A DNA stretch of 64,000 nucleotides from Oscillospiraceae bacterium (GCA_031280965.1 JAITFZ010000014.1:164572-228571), one strand, 5' to 3'. Shown: positions 26,132-37,503, counted from the stretch's first letter. Numbers and translations are program-made. The notes: a model not told the origin generated them from the sequence alone.

Positions 26132-29100
26132 TTAAATATAACCAAGCAACCCTTGAATCAGTTCCGTTGCTTCATCATAATCGCTCATCAGGATTTTTGT
26201 GGATATGCTCCTTACGGTTCCCGCTGTTTTTTCCTCCCGCGCTATTTTTTGCAATGTGCCGATTGCTAAATTAATTGCGCCGGCGTCCATGTCATGAAGC
26301 GCCTTCAAAAGCTTGTTAAGTTCTGCTTTTAATAATCCTGAAGACTCCCGGCTTTCGCCGCGCTCTGCCTCATATGCGCTGACCGCTTCTTTTATTCTGC
26401 CGAGCAGAGCGTTAAGGTTCGCTGTGAATTCATCGTTGCGTGTTTTTATAAATGCCGAATCGTCTTGCCTTGCGGCGAGTTCCATAGTATATGCGAAACC
26501 GGATAATTCGTCGGCGCCTACGCTTGCGGCGGCGCTTTTTAATGCGTGAACGCAGGTTGTATACAACTGCATATCGCCGTTTTCTATACATTCATTCAAA
26601 AGGTCAATCCGTTCTGTACCGTCCTCTATAAATGTGGAAAGTGTTTCCATGTAATATTCATACGAACCTGCCGAAATAGATAAACCTTTTTTCACGTTCA
26701 GCCCTTCTATTTCAAAAGCGGGTTTGATTTCTTGTTCGTCTGCCGAAATGATTATACTGTTTGCGTCCGATAAGCCTTTTTGCTTTTCCCTCGGGATTAA
26801 TCTCTCTAAAACCGAATTCAGTTTTACAGTGTCAATAGGCTTTGACAGATAATCGTTGAAGCCGTTTTCGAGATACATTTCCCTCATACCGGCAACAGCG
26901 TTGGCTGTCAGCGCAACAATCGGAATGTTTTTGAAATATTGCTCATCATCATTGCTTTCACCGAGCGCCCTTATGCGTACTGTAGCTTCCATGCCGTCCA
27001 TTTCAGGCATACGATGGTCCATGAAGATTAAATCATAATCCTTCTTTTGAATCGCTTTGATTGCGTCCGCCCCGCTGTTACAAAGGTCAATCTTCATCTT
27101 ATACGGCATAAGCAGTCCTTTAGCCACGCGCAGATTCGTGTTAATATCATCTACAATGAGTACCTTTGCGCCCGGCGCAACAAACCTGACAACGCTTTCG
27201 CCGATTTCACTGTATATATAGTTATCGGAAATATTATTAAGGATATTTGCGATAGATACAGAATAAACCGGCATGGAAAGCACACCTAAACCTCTGTCCG
27301 GGACTTTTTCGCCGAATTCCGCAAGCAGTACAATTCTCGGATTATTTTTAATTTTCAGCAATATATCCTTGCTTCTCTCATAAAAGGTGTACGATGTGAA
27401 TATAAAAGAGAAGTTTTCGCCCGCTCCGACCGCCGTTAATTCAGCTTCATCAGAAACGATCGTGCAGTAGCCGCCCATATTCTCTATAGACCGGCAAATT
27501 GAATTTGAGTATATGTCGCGCCGCTCATAAACTAATACCTTCTTGTTTTCCGGTTCATTGATGTGCGCTAACTTCTCGTGGCTGTAAACTCCCTGTGGCA
27601 GTATAACGACGAATTTACTGCCTTTGCCGTACTCGGATTCAACGTTAATCGTGCCGTCCATAGCTTTTAAAAGGCTGTTGGTTATGGTAAGACCAAGCCC
27701 CACGCCCTCTATTCCTCTTCCGGCTTCATCGTCTACCTGCACATACTCGGAGAAAAGCCTGTTTATATGCTCCGGTTTTATACCCCTGCCGCTGTCCGAA
27801 ACCTCCATGACAAGGTTAATCGAATCCTCGCCGGTCTTTTCGCAGGTGGCTGAAAAGGTCACGAAGCCTTTATCGGTATACTTCACGGCATTGCCGAGTA
27901 GATTAATCAAAACCTGGCGAAGTCTTACTTCATCGCCGATTAGCGAGTTCGGAATATTACTGTCTATGTTAACCGCAAATCTGATGGGAGAATCAATGAT
28001 TCTCATTCGGACAATGTTGATTACATCGTTGAGCAGGGAGGAGAACTGATATTCCCTCGGAACTATTTTAAGGTTCCCCGCTTCGATTCTTGAAAAGTCT
28101 AAAATACCGTTGATAATAGACAGCAAATTAGAACCCGCCTGCCTTGCCGTAGAAATATGTTCGCGCAGAACATACGGGTCTTCCTCCCGAAGCGCAAGTT
28201 CCGTCATACCTATGATTGCGTTCATAGGTGTGCGGATTTCATGGCTCATATGTGCAAGAAACGCGCTCTTGGCGCGGCTTCCCTCCTCCGCCTGCTCCCT
28301 TGCTTTAATCAACTCGGTTATATCAAATGCATGCTGAAGGTGAACTTTGTTACCGTCGGGCCAGTCAATATAACAATCGGTGTGGCGGACATAACTATCT
28401 AAAACATCAACATATTCGTCCCATATAATAACCTGTTCGGGATTTTCATTTAACTTAAAGCACGGACAAAATTCACACATTTCATCAAGACCGCGGAAGA
28501 GCTTGTAGCAAAATTTTCCTGCAATATCGGTATCTTCCATTTTGAAAAGCCTTTTCATTTTTTGGTTGACAAAAAGCAGCTCGCCCGTTCCGGGAATAGT
28601 GGCGTAAATATTCGCGTCAATGCTGTCTAATATATTCTCAAGCGCGCTTAACGAATTGTTTTTGATTCTGTTTGCTTCCTCGGCATCTTCCACTGCCAGC
28701 GCTAAGCGTGTGGTAGCGTCAATAATATCGCGGGTCATGTTGTTTCGTATAAAAGCGTTGGCAATCATTAATCCGGCAGAACGCATGATTTTTTCCTCGT
28801 TCTCCGTGAACAGCCGCTCGTTGCGGCAGTCGTCAAAGCCGACAAACCCCCAAAAATCGTCCTGTACAAAAACCGGCATCACAAATATGGATATGATTCC
28901 TCTCCGAAGCATTTGAATCTGGTCTTCATCAGACATGTCGCGTACCAAGCTGTTAATGCAGTCTCCTTTTGAAAGAATCGCTTCCCATGTGGGCTGGGCT
29001 TCTTCGTAAGGCACATCGTACAGGAATTCACTGCTTGTTGTTACGGCATTTTCTTCCCACTCATAAGCAAGCGCACAATGAAGGCGCCCGCCTTTCATAT

Positions 29101-29896
29101 GATTTTTCCATATGGTAACACGCTCTACGCCGACAGCTTCTCCCATAATAATCATAGCTTTGAGCATGGTTTCCTTGAAGTCTTCCAAATCCGGTTCTAA
29201 CAGAATTTCGGATACACGGTTAACGCTTTCGAGAAGGCGGTTCTGCCTGTCGAGTTCCTCCGTCAATGTGTGAAGCTCGGTTATATCACGTATAACCCCG
29301 AGCAGTCCTGTTACCTTGTCATCGCGCATTAAAGGCGTTTTAACGGTTTCAAAGTATCTGCGCGTACCATCGGGATAAGTGAACCAACCGTTTGTTTTAA
29401 CAACAATTCTTTCAGAAATAACTTTTTTGTCGTTTTCTGCGAAATTGGGCGGCAATCTGGCGATAAGCCCCTCTATGTCATATGCTGTTTTTCCCGTTAT
29501 TTCCGCTTCACTAAGCCCTACGAACTCCTGATAATTACGGTTGCAATTCACGTAGGTTAAGTTTAAATCTTTGCTAAGCATCATATCGGGAATTGCTTTA
29601 TATATAGTATCAAGGAAGACAAGCTGATTTTTATAAAGATTGCTGATATGCTTATTTTTAATAAACAACAGCGTCAGAATAATCAGCAGTACCGAAAGAA
29701 CGCCGGCAAACAAATTTATAAAAAACGAGCGTTGCTCAGCCATTTTCTGCGAGAAATCCTCAATCCCTACGAATTCGGTTGTTTCTGAGTCTGTATCGGT
29801 TTCCGGTTCGCTATTGCCAAAACAACCCGCGACACCAAATAAGGCGACGCAGGCAGTAATTACGAGCAAAAGAGCGGTTATTCTTTTTTTTCTCAT
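26132..29896 (-). CDS. Membrane hybrid histidine kinase with HPt domain
   Basis: 1254 residues. Parts in order: N-terminal signal-like segment with a lipobox-like VAGC (Cys25); membrane helix at about 58-80; PAS at about 90-205; GAF at about 230-385; second PAS at about 410-525; HisKA with [15 protein letters not shown] near 550; HATPase at about 660-775 ([11 protein letters not shown]); a degenerate receiver-like stretch; a receiver domain at about 910-1030 with Asp in [13 protein letters not shown]; HPt with His in VHALKSAAA near 1117. A full internal phosphorelay. Its start overlaps the HD-GYP regulator's stop codon (ATGA), so the two form one operon and the HD-GYP protein is the likely output. 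Confidence 0.92.
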   Translation of the reverse strand: MRKKRITALLLVITACVALFGVAGCFGNSEPETDTDSETTEFVGIEDFSQKMAEQRSFFINLFAGVLSVLLIILTLLFIKNKHISNLYKNQLVFLDTIYKAIPDMMLSKDLNLTYVNCNRNYQEFVGLSEAEITGKTAYDIEGLIARLPPNFAENDKKVISERIVVKTNGWFTYPDGTRRYFETVKTPLMRDDKVTGLLGVIRDITELHTLTEELDRQNRLLESVNRVSEILLEPDLEDFKETMLKAMIIMGEAVGVERVTIWKNHMKGGRLHCALAYEWEENAVTTSSEFLYDVPYEEAQPTWEAILSKGDCINSLVRDMSDEDQIQMLRRGIISIFVMPVFVQDDFWGFVGFDDCRNERLFTENEEKIMRSAGLMIANAFIRNNMTRDIIDATTRLALAVEDAEEANRIKNNSLSALENILDSIDANIYATIPGTGELLFVNQKMKRLFKMEDTDIAGKFCYKLFRGLDEMCEFCPCFKLNENPEQVIIWDEYVDVLDSYVRHTDCYIDWPDGNKVHLQHAFDITELIKAREQAEEGSRAKSAFLAHMSHEIRTPMNAIIGMTELALREEDPYVLREHISTARQAGSNLLSIINGILDFSRIEAGNLKIVPREYQFSSLLNDVINIVRMRIIDSPIRFAVNIDSNIPNSLIGDEVRLRQVLINLLGNAVKYTDKGFVTFSATCEKTGEDSINLVMEVSDSGRGIKPEHINRLFSEYVQVDDEAGRGIEGVGLGLTITNSLLKAMDGTINVESEYGKGSKFVVILPQGVYSHEKLAHINEPENKKVLVYERRDIYSNSICRSIENMGGYCTIVSDEAELTAVGAGENFSFIFTSYTFYERSKDILLKIKNNPRIVLLAEFGEKVPDRGLGVLSMPVYSVSIANILNNISDNYIYSEIGESVVRFVAPGAKVLIVDDINTNLRVAKGLLMPYKMKIDLCNSGADAIKAIQKKDYDLIFMDHRMPEMDGMEATVRIRALGESNDDEQYFKNIPIVALTANAVAGMREMYLENGFNDYLSKPIDTVKLNSVLERLIPREKQKGLSDANSIIISADEQEIKPAFEIEGLNVKKGLSISAGSYEYYMETLSTFIEDGTERIDLLNECIENGDMQLYTTCVHALKSAAASVGADELSGFAYTMELAARQDDSAFIKTRNDEFTANLNALLGRIKEAVSAYEAERGESRESSGLLKAELNKLLKALHDMDAGAINLAIGTLQKIAREEKTAGTVRSISTKILMSDYDEATELIQGLLGYI

Positions 29897-30963
29897 TCGG
29901 TTCCCACCCTTTCAAACTCTTTCTCGTATTCAATGAATAAAGCGACAAGTGCCGGGTCAAAGTGCGTTCCGCTGCTGTCTTTTATGGTTTCAACTGCCTG
30001 ACTGTGGCTGAACGGCTTCTTATACGGGCGCTCTGATATAAGCGCGTCATAAACATCAACAATCGCCATAACCCTGCCGAGCAACGGTATAGCAGTCCCT
30101 TTAAGTCCTAAAGGGTAGCCGCTTCCGTCCCATTTTTCGTGATGTGTGGAAATAAAGGTTTTCGCATATTCCAAAAATTCCCATTCCGATGTACTTTCTT
30201 TAATTTTGTCAATAATTTTCTCGCCGAAAATCGTATGTGCTTTTACCTGCTCAAATTCTTCGGGGGAGAGTTTTCCCGGCTTCAAAAGAATCACGTCTTT
30301 TATAGCTATTTTACCTACGTCATGAAGCTGAGCCGATTGAAGCACAAGGTTTGTATCCCAGTTCAAAACTTCTTTTTTGTATAAACCTTTTTCCTGCATT
30401 GCTTCAAGCATAACGGTGAGATAGCCCTGCGTACGTGCGATATGACCGCCCGTAATATCATCGCGGTATTCCACCAGTTCCGCCATCGTGTGAAGGAGAG
30501 CGTTTTGCAGTTCCATAACAGAGCGTGTTTTGGTTGCGACCCGCTCAAGCAAATCGTTGTTCATACGCTCAAGTTCCTGTTTCTGGGCTTCCACAAGCAG
30601 ATGTACTTCGATTCTCTTAAACAGGAGCGGCGGCGAAAAAGGTTTGGTTATGTAATCAATTGCGCCGAGCGATAATCCCTCAAGTTCGCTTTTGCCGTCG
30701 CTTTTTGCAGTCAGGAAAATAACAGGGATGTTAGCGGTTTTTTCGTTTTTCTTGAGAACGGTTATAACTTCATAACCGTTCATAATCGGCATATTTACAT
30801 CAAGCAGAATTAAATCGGGCGTGACTTTTTCAAGAAGCGAAAAAAGTTTTTCACCCGACGGAACAGTAAAAACATCATATTTTGCGGTGAGATTGTTCTT
30901 TGCCACCACTAAGTTAGTCATATCGTCGTCAACAATGATGATTAGTTTACGTCTTTCTTCCAT
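29893..30963 (-). CDS. HD-GYP response regulator (c-di-GMP phosphodiesterase)
   Basis: 356 residues. N-terminal receiver domain (IIIVDDDM, phospho-acceptor Asp in [15 protein letters not shown], Lys in YITKPFSPP), a short coiled linker, then an HD-GYP domain with all hallmarks: [20 protein letters not shown] and [16 protein letters not shown]. Proteins of this layout degrade cyclic di-GMP to pGpG or GMP when phosphorylated. First gene of a two-gene operon with the hybrid kinase. A consensus promoter lies upstream. Confidence 0.95.
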   Translation of the reverse strand: MEERRKLIIIVDDDMTNLVVAKNNLTAKYDVFTVPSGEKLFSLLEKVTPDLILLDVNMPIMNGYEVITVLKKNEKTANIPVIFLTAKSDGKSELEGLSLGAIDYITKPFSPPLLFKRIEVHLLVEAQKQELERMNNDLLERVATKTRSVMELQNALLHTMAELVEYRDDITGGHIARTQGYLTVMLEAMQEKGLYKKEVLNWDTNLVLQSAQLHDVGKIAIKDVILLKPGKLSPEEFEQVKAHTIFGEKIIDKIKESTSEWEFLEYAKTFISTHHEKWDGSGYPLGLKGTAIPLLGRVMAIVDVYDALISERPYKKPFSHSQAVETIKDSSGTHFDPALVALFIEYEKEFERVGTE

Positions 30964-31010
30964 ATGAGATTCCTCCGGAACAAAAGCTTTAATGTTTACC
31001 CGACACTTAA

Positions 31011-31039
31011 ATTATACTTTGTTTTACAGATTTTGTCAA
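31011..31039 (-). promoter_or_regulatory. Consensus sigma-A promoter for the HD-GYP/kinase operon
   Basis: On the minus strand: TTGACA, 17-base spacer, TATAAT, a perfect consensus match; a CCGGAGGA ribosome binding site precedes the ATG at 30963. Confidence 0.85.
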
Positions 31040-31042
31040 TAG

Positions 31043-31252
31043 TTAAAAACCTAACTTTCTCATCTTTTCGGCAATAAGCTCTCTGCGTTTTACGGTTCTT
31101 TCTTCATCAATGCGCCAAACGCTGTTTTTTCGCTGTATTACATCGCCCTCTTTTGCGTTTTCGGGAAGCAGGGAACGCGGTAAATTAAGGCGTTTATCGC
31201 CGTATTCGCAGACTGCGGTGTCTTCCTCAAATCTGTCTATAATATAAATCAT
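31043..31252 (-). CDS. DUF3006 family protein
   Basis: 69 residues from the ATG at 31252 that overlaps the stop codon of the preceding gene (ATGA). The sequence MIYIIDRFEEDTAVCEYGD followed by a LPRSLLPENAKEGDVI block is the DUF3006 pattern, a small beta-rich protein usually encoded right after a ComEC-like beta-lactamase-fold hydrolase, as here. Function unknown; probably a partner of that hydrolase. Confidence 0.82.
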   Translation of the reverse strand: MIYIIDRFEEDTAVCEYGDKRLNLPRSLLPENAKEGDVIQRKNSVWRIDEERTVKRRELIAEKMRKLGF

Positions 31253-32214
31253 GCGTTTCCTTTCTGAACATAAACCGAAAGCCCGCCGGCAGTGCAATCA
31301 AAAACAATGTTTCCGTGCAAATCAGTGCGGAGAATCTCGTAATCCCTGCGTTCAATCCTATTCAGCACCTCGTCTCTCGGATGGTTGTAGGAGTTGGGTG
31401 AACCTACGCTTATAACCGCATATCTGCCGCTTACCATGTTCAGAAACTTTGCCGTACTTGACGTCAGGCTTCCGTGGTGCGCGACGTGAAGCACATCGGC
31501 GCGTATGTCAATTTCTCTGTCTGTTATGTCATTTTCGGCGATGCTTTCTATGTCGCCCGTAAATAAAAACGAGCTTGAAACGGAAGCTTCTTCGGCTGTA
31601 TGAGTGAATTTAGCGACAATCGAATAGTCGTTGAGTTTTTCATATTCGCTGTCAGAAAAAGGGGCGATTACTTCAAGTCTTGAATTATTTCCAAGGTCGA
31701 AAATCATTCCCGATTCTGCCCAAATAACCTCAGTCCCGCTATTAGAAATGCTGTCTAAAAGCCGCTCAAAGGCGGTAGTAGTCGGAATAAGCGCTTCGCT
31801 TACCCTCGGCATAATAATCCTGTCCGCGCCGAATTCATTTATGATATTTCCCATGCCGCCGATGTGGTCGGAATGTGGGTGTGAAACAATTATAAAGTCT
31901 AACTTCCTTACGCCCTGCGCCCGCAGATAATTAATTACCGCCCCCGAATATTCCCGCTCACCGCTATCTATAAGCAGGTTGTTTTCGGGCGTTATTATAA
32001 GCGCACAGTCGCCCTGCCCGACATCAATAAAATGCACCGAAACACCATCAGACGATGCGAAAGCCTTATTTCCGCTAAGCCCGAAGAAGCTGTAAATCTC
32101 ATGCCACCTGCCGTTTGCCGTTATGAACACCGAGACGGCGGCGACAATACCGAGCAATGCCAAAACTGCTTTATTTTTTACGCTTTTTCTTGCTTGTGTG
32201 TTTCCTTTTTGCAT
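31249..32214 (-). CDS. ComEC-like metallo-beta-lactamase-fold hydrolase, membrane-anchored
   Basis: 321 residues. One N-terminal membrane helix (AVLALLGIVAAVSVFITANG), then a beta-lactamase fold with VHFIDVGQGDCALI, SHPHSDHIGG (metal site HxHxDH), FTGDIES, and DVLHVAHHGSLTSST. This is the domain found at the C-terminus of competence protein ComEC, here as a stand-alone extracellular enzyme that probably degrades nucleic acids. It overlaps the YgiQ-type gene by 44 bases and the DUF3006 gene by 4. Confidence 0.88.
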   Translation of the reverse strand: MQKGNTQARKSVKNKAVLALLGIVAAVSVFITANGRWHEIYSFFGLSGNKAFASSDGVSVHFIDVGQGDCALIITPENNLLIDSGEREYSGAVINYLRAQGVRKLDFIIVSHPHSDHIGGMGNIINEFGADRIIMPRVSEALIPTTTAFERLLDSISNSGTEVIWAESGMIFDLGNNSRLEVIAPFSDSEYEKLNDYSIVAKFTHTAEEASVSSSFLFTGDIESIAENDITDREIDIRADVLHVAHHGSLTSSTAKFLNMVSGRYAVISVGSPNSYNHPRDEVLNRIERRDYEILRTDLHGNIVFDCTAGGLSVYVQKGNA

Positions 32215-33982
32215 GGTTTCCCGCCTTTTCGCTTCCGATGAAGCTGTTAATTAAATCTCTGCGATTTGCCGCGATTAACGCGGCTCTTACTATTTCGCGG
32301 TTATCCGGTTTGTAATATTGCAGTAATGCGCGTTGCATTTGCTTTTCCTTCACGCTTTTCGGGACGTAAATTTTTTCGAGAGTAAGCGGGTTCAGTTCTG
32401 TATAAAACATCGCGGTTGAAATAGTTCCGGGAGTCGGGTAAAAATCCTGAACCTGTTCGGGTCTGATGTTGTGCTTTTTAAGGAAAACTGCGAGTTCAAC
32501 TGCGTCTTTCAAGGTCGCGCCGGGGTGCGAGGACATAAAATAAGGCACAAGATACTGCTCCTTTTTGCACTTTTTGCTTTCATCATAAAAAGCTTTTGCA
32601 AACTTTTCATATTCCTCAATTCGCGGCTTGCCCATCAGTTCAAGCACATTCGGCGAACAATGCTCCGGTGCGACTTTTAACTGCCCGCTCGTGTGGTGCT
32701 TTACAAGTTCGCGCAGGAATTCCCCGCTCCTGTCTTTATTTACGTAATCGAAACGAATCCCAGAACGTATAAAGACTTTCTTCACGCCTTTTAAGTTCCG
32801 CAGTTTCCGTAAAAGCCGGAGATATTCCTCATGTCCCGTTTCAAGACTTTCGCAGGAAAAACACCGCTTGTTTTTGCACATCCCGCTCTTCATCTGTTTT
32901 TTGCATGACGGTTTTCGGAAGTTTGCGGTCGGGCCGCCGACATCGTGGATATAACCTTTGAAGTTCGGCTTTTTTGTGAGTTCCGTTGCTTCTTCAATCA
33001 CCGATTCTTCGCTTCTTGTTTGTATTCTTCGCCCCTGATGAAACGCAAGCGAGCAAAACGAGCAAAAGCCGAAACAACCGCGGTTGTGAATAATTGAAAA
33101 CTCGACTTCCTCTATTGCGGGAACTCCGCCTTGCTTCTCGTAAACCGGATGATAAGCCCGTGCATACGGAAGCGCGTAAATCCTGTCCATTTCCTGTTCT
33201 GTAAGGCTTCTTTGCGGCGGGTTCTGAATCAACATTTTATTTCCGTGACGCTGAATTACAGTCTTGCCTGTAACCTCGTCCTGCTCGCTGTATTGAATTT
33301 TGCACGCTTTTGCGTAGGCGGTTTTATTTTCCGGTGATTTCAAATGCTCATAATTGGCGCATTGCGCCGCTCCGTGCGGCGTCTGCGACGGTTCTGTAAG
33401 ATAGCAGGTTCCGCGCAAGTCACGAATATCAGCGGCGCGTTCGCCGGTGCGAAAACGTTCGGCGAGTTGAACAAGTGTAAGCTCTGCCATTCCGTAAAGC
33501 AGTAAATCCGCGCCGCTGCTTACTAAAACCGACGGCATTACGCCGCCGCTCCAGTAATCATAATGCGCGAAACGCCGCAAAGACGCTTCAAGCCCGCCGA
33601 TTATAACATCACATTCGGGAAAAAGCTTTTTTAGATTTTGGCAGTATACGGTGAGTGCGCGGTCGGGGCGTTTACCGCCGACTCCGCCCGCGCTGTAAGC
33701 ATCGTTGTTGCGCTTTTTCCCCGATACCGTGTAGTTTGCGACCATGCTGTCGATGTTCCCGCCTGTCACCATGAAGGCGTATCGGGGCGCGCCGAGCCGG
33801 GTGTAATCGCCGTCGCTGACAGGCTGTGATATAATACCGACAGAGAAGCCGAGGCTTTCAAGCATACGTGAAACTACGGCGATGCCGAATGACGGGTGGT
33901 CAACGTAAGCATCGCCGGTTATGCAGATAAAGTCAAAAGTATAACCCTGCTTTGTAACAGGTAAAAATTCTTTACTTTCCAT
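32171..33982 (-). CDS. ygiQ: YgiQ-family radical SAM protein
   Basis: 603 residues. Family N-terminus with DFICITGDAYVDHPSFG, and the radical SAM cluster motif NRGCFGFCSFCSLAFHQGR (CxxxCxxC). A further Cys-rich segment (CKKQMKSGMCKNKRCFSC) and a basic, Lys-rich tail follow. Members are widespread but their reaction is not established. The start overlaps the ftsK stop by one base (TAATG), so translation is coupled. Confidence 0.92.
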   Translation of the reverse strand: MESKEFLPVTKQGYTFDFICITGDAYVDHPSFGIAVVSRMLESLGFSVGIISQPVSDGDYTRLGAPRYAFMVTGGNIDSMVANYTVSGKKRNNDAYSAGGVGGKRPDRALTVYCQNLKKLFPECDVIIGGLEASLRRFAHYDYWSGGVMPSVLVSSGADLLLYGMAELTLVQLAERFRTGERAADIRDLRGTCYLTEPSQTPHGAAQCANYEHLKSPENKTAYAKACKIQYSEQDEVTGKTVIQRHGNKMLIQNPPQRSLTEQEMDRIYALPYARAYHPVYEKQGGVPAIEEVEFSIIHNRGCFGFCSFCSLAFHQGRRIQTRSEESVIEEATELTKKPNFKGYIHDVGGPTANFRKPSCKKQMKSGMCKNKRCFSCESLETGHEEYLRLLRKLRNLKGVKKVFIRSGIRFDYVNKDRSGEFLRELVKHHTSGQLKVAPEHCSPNVLELMGKPRIEEYEKFAKAFYDESKKCKKEQYLVPYFMSSHPGATLKDAVELAVFLKKHNIRPEQVQDFYPTPGTISTAMFYTELNPLTLEKIYVPKSVKEKQMQRALLQYYKPDNREIVRAALIAANRRDLINSFIGSEKAGNHAKRKHTSKKKRKK

Positions 33983-36516
33983 TAATCCTGTTTGTTAATT
34001 TTCCTTTCAAGCCATTCCTGCCGCGTCATTATAACCTGTCTCGGCTTACTGCCTTCAAACGTGCCTACAATGCCCATCTGCTCCATTATATCAATCAGCC
34101 TTGCCGCCCGTCCGTAACCGAGTTTCAGCTTTCTTTGCAGATAAGATGTACTTGCCTGCCCGGCTTCAATTACCGCATCAATTGCCTCATCAAGCTTGTC
34201 GTCGGAAACATCCAACTCGCCTGCCTGCGTAGTCATTTTCTCCTTGTCTGACTTGCTAAGCCCGACAAGCTCTGCATTTTCTTCAATTTCTTTAATTACG
34301 CTCTCGTCATAATCAAGTACAAACGACTTTTTAATAAAATCGACAGTACGCTCAACTTCCTTTTCGGAAACCCAGCAACCCTGCACACGAATAGGCTTTG
34401 GCGTACCTACCGGATTATAGAGCATATCGCCTTTTCCGAGAAGCTTTTCCGCCGCGCCCGCCGAATCAATAATCGTCCGACTGTCTATTTGAGAGGCAAC
34501 CCGCAATGCGATTCTGCTTGGTATATTCGCTTTAATCAAACCTGTTATAACATCAACCGAAGGCCGCTGTGTCGCGATTACAAGATGTATTCCCGCCGCA
34601 CGCCCCATCTGCGCCAAGCGGCAGACGCCGCTCTCGACTTCTCCCGAAGCCGCCATCATTAAGTCGGCGAATTCATCTATGAATATGACAACCTGCGGCA
34701 TTTTTTCAAGCTCGGGGTCGCCAACGCACAGCGAGTTATACCCGCTCAAATCTCGAACGCCGTATTCGGCGAAGGTCTTGTTTCGGTTAAGCATTTCCGT
34801 AACCGCCCAGCTAAGCGCGCCCGCCGCCTTCTTAGGGTCGGTAACAACAGGAATAAGCAGATGCGGTATACCGTTATAAATAGTGAACTCAACCATCTTC
34901 GGGTCAATCATAACAAAGCGCACGTCCTCGGGAGTAGCTCTGAACAGTATACTCATAATTATGGAATTTACGCAGACGGACTTACCGGAGCCGGTGGTTC
35001 CCGCAATCAGAATATGCGGCATTTTCGCAATATCGCAAACAATAATCTCGCCCGAAATGTCCATGCCGATTACAGCCGCCAACTTCGAGTCGCAACCTCT
35101 GAACACCTCGCTGTCAATAAGCGAACGAATATGAACCGTGTCGGTTGTGCGGTTTGGCACTTCGATTCCGACGGCGCGCTTGTTGGGAATGGGCGCTTCA
35201 ATTCTTACGCCGGCTGTTGCGAGGTTGAGTGCGATGTCGTCAATTAAGCCTGTGATTTTTGCTATTTTTACCCCTTCGGCGGGCTGTAATTCATACCTTG
35301 TGACCGCCGGACCTCTGCACACGCCGACAATTTTAGTCAGTACGCCGAAGCTTTTAAGCGTTTCAACCAACGTTTCGGAATTCTGTGCAAGCTCAGATTC
35401 AATGTCCAGTGTGCTTTGTATCGGAACAGGTTCGATTAGGAGTGTTACAGGCGGAAGCGTATACTGCTGTTCCGCGCTTCCGCTTCCTGTTAAATTATCG
35501 TCAGGCATTGCGGTGGCAGACGTAAAGTTCAGAGTCTGCTCGTTTTGCTCGTTTAATGCTTCCAGTTCTTGCTTTTCCTTGATATATTCACCGACCGCCT
35601 TGAAGAAATCATCGGGTTCTTCTTCGGCTGTTTCAACCGGCGGTGCTTCAGGTTTCGGTTTCACCGGTTCGTCGCTTATATAAGCATGAAGCTCTTCCTG
35701 AAAATTCCCGTGGTGGTCTTCGGGGTTTTCTTTTGAAGCGGTTCGTCCCGCATTAGTGGCGGCTTCGATTGAAGCAAATTTTAACCTTTTGCTTATGTCA
35801 ATTTCCATTTCCGATTTAGGTTCCGATTTCGCGGCTTCTTTTTCAAGCTTTTTCTTTTCCTCGTTGAGCATTCGTAAATGCTCGCTGTCTTCGCGCATTT
35901 GTTCGCTCTTGTCCCTGATTTTTCTGCCGATAAAACGGAAAGGCTTAGCGATGATTTTCAAAAATTCATGCAGGGTTATATCGGACGCAAGCATGAAAAC
36001 TATAAAAGCAATCAGTACAACCATTATTCCTGCCGGAATCTGCCCGAAGCGCATCAGTAACCAACCCAGCAGAATACTCACAAGTCCGCCGCCTTGAAGT
36101 TTTATGCCATTTTCATAAAGGTTTTCAAACTTTCCTTCAAAGAAAACGATTTGTATTCCCGCGCTGATAATCAGCAATATGATGCTTAGCTGAATTAACT
36201 TGGCGGTAACACTGCCTTTGCCCTTGTTCATGGAAATCATGACGGATATATAAATCAATATCGGTCCGGTAAAAAACACCGAGAAGCCGAACATTCCTCG
36301 CAGAAAAGTATTAATATGGTCGGCGGCATTTTTAGATTCTTCGTTCACGTTCCCGACAAACGAAAAAACTATAAGCAGAATACCGGCGCAAAAAAGCACT
36401 AAAGACCAAAGCTTACGCCTTCTTTTATCCCGCGCCAACGCCTCGCCGGAACGGGCTTTTTCGGCTTTTTCTCTTGCGGTTTCTTTTTTAGGTGCAGTTT
36501 TCCTTACAGGTGCCAT
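33982..36516 (-). CDS. ftsK: FtsK/SpoIIIE DNA translocase
   Basis: 844 residues. About four N-terminal membrane helices (residues 35-180), a charged linker (200-390), then the motor: Walker A GTTGSGKSVCVNS, VFIDEFADLMM and ATQRPSVDVITG, and a C-terminal winged-helix gamma domain (TSYLQRKLKLGYGRAARLID) that reads KOPS/SRS sequences. It pumps chromosomal DNA through the division or sporulation septum. Whether it is the vegetative or the sporulation paralogue cannot be told from sequence alone. Confidence 0.95.
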   Translation of the reverse strand: MAPVRKTAPKKETAREKAEKARSGEALARDKRRRKLWSLVLFCAGILLIVFSFVGNVNEESKNAADHINTFLRGMFGFSVFFTGPILIYISVMISMNKGKGSVTAKLIQLSIILLIISAGIQIVFFEGKFENLYENGIKLQGGGLVSILLGWLLMRFGQIPAGIMVVLIAFIVFMLASDITLHEFLKIIAKPFRFIGRKIRDKSEQMREDSEHLRMLNEEKKKLEKEAAKSEPKSEMEIDISKRLKFASIEAATNAGRTASKENPEDHHGNFQEELHAYISDEPVKPKPEAPPVETAEEEPDDFFKAVGEYIKEKQELEALNEQNEQTLNFTSATAMPDDNLTGSGSAEQQYTLPPVTLLIEPVPIQSTLDIESELAQNSETLVETLKSFGVLTKIVGVCRGPAVTRYELQPAEGVKIAKITGLIDDIALNLATAGVRIEAPIPNKRAVGIEVPNRTTDTVHIRSLIDSEVFRGCDSKLAAVIGMDISGEIIVCDIAKMPHILIAGTTGSGKSVCVNSIIMSILFRATPEDVRFVMIDPKMVEFTIYNGIPHLLIPVVTDPKKAAGALSWAVTEMLNRNKTFAEYGVRDLSGYNSLCVGDPELEKMPQVVIFIDEFADLMMAASGEVESGVCRLAQMGRAAGIHLVIATQRPSVDVITGLIKANIPSRIALRVASQIDSRTIIDSAGAAEKLLGKGDMLYNPVGTPKPIRVQGCWVSEKEVERTVDFIKKSFVLDYDESVIKEIEENAELVGLSKSDKEKMTTQAGELDVSDDKLDEAIDAVIEAGQASTSYLQRKLKLGYGRAARLIDIMEQMGIVGTFEGSKPRQVIMTRQEWLERKINKQD

Positions 36517-36546
36517 TTTGATTTCCTCGTTTTTAATTTATATTGT

Positions 36547-37407
36547 TTATATAATCAGCGAAATTAAATCCATGTTTTCGAGTACGCCCCAAACTATGCA
36601 AAGCACACCGAGAATCGCTGTATAAACACCGAAGATTTTAAACTTTTCTTTTTTTGCTATTACTTTTACAAGCTTTATTGCAAAAAAGCCTACCACAGCC
36701 GAAACAACGAAGCCGAGCAACAGCTCGGAATAATTAAGTTCGAGCTCACTTTGAAACGCTTCCCGAAGTTCCAAAAGCCCGCCGCCTAAAATTGCGGGAA
36801 TTCCCAAGATAAATGAAAACGCCACAGCAGTCTGTCTTGAAAACCCGCATAAAAGCCCGCTTGTTATAGTTGAGCCGGAACGCGATACGCCCGGAAAAAG
36901 CGCGATGCATTGAAATAAGCCTACTACAACCGCATCGGTGATTTTCATGTCTTTTCCGGTTTTAATGCCTTTTACGCAAGCATCGGATAAGAAAAGCAGA
37001 ATAGCCGTAAGAATAAACGCACAGCCTTCAAAAATAATATCGCCGTCGCCCTCGGGCGCGGTGAAATAATCTTTTAAAAAGATGTATACAGGCACTAAAA
37101 CAGAAGTCGCGATTATTGTCATGAAGAGCATTTTTCGGTTGTCGTTCATGGTACTCCATTTGAACTTTCCGGTAAACACATCGGCGATTGTAAGAAAAAA
37201 TTCTTTAATCATGCCGAGAATTATGCTCCTGAACGCAATAAAAACCGCAACCAATGTGCCGAGGTGTAAAACCACGATTACAAGCAAACTATCTTCTCTC
37301 GGCTCAACAAAATGCCCGAAAACCGATAAATGACCCGAACTTGAAACCGGCAAAAACTCAGTAAGCCCCTGTATAATTCCTTTTATTATTATGAATAAGT
37401 ATTCCAC
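36547..37407 (-). CDS. uppP: Undecaprenyl-diphosphatase
   Basis: 286 residues, multi-spanning membrane protein of the BacA/UppP family, which recycles the lipid carrier of cell-wall synthesis and confers bacitracin tolerance. Signatures: GLTEFLPVSSSGHLSV near the N-terminus and PGVSRSGSTITSGL in the middle. GTG start after AAGAGGAAA. It lies between ftsK and an AT-hook protein gene on the same strand. Confidence 0.96.
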   Translation of the reverse strand: MEYLFIIIKGIIQGLTEFLPVSSSGHLSVFGHFVEPREDSLLVIVVLHLGTLVAVFIAFRSIILGMIKEFFLTIADVFTGKFKWSTMNDNRKMLFMTIIATSVLVPVYIFLKDYFTAPEGDGDIIFEGCAFILTAILLFLSDACVKGIKTGKDMKITDAVVVGLFQCIALFPGVSRSGSTITSGLLCGFSRQTAVAFSFILGIPAILGGGLLELREAFQSELELNYSELLLGFVVSAVVGFFAIKLVKVIAKKEKFKIFGVYTAILGVLCIVWGVLENMDLISLII

Positions 37408-37447
37408 ATTTTCCTCTTTTGATTTATGTATAATCGGCGCACGGACA

Positions 37448-37475
37448 GTGCTGAGTCTTTTTCAAGATTCAGCAC
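37448..37475. terminator. Hairpin between the AT-hook gene and uppP
   Basis: An 11-pair stem with one G-T pair (GTGCTGAGTCT/AGATTCAGCAC) and a 6-base loop, but no clear U tract. A terminator, attenuator or processing hairpin are all possible. Confidence 0.5.
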
Positions 37476-37503
37476 AATATCCGCCGCCGATTTTATAGTA
37501 ATA

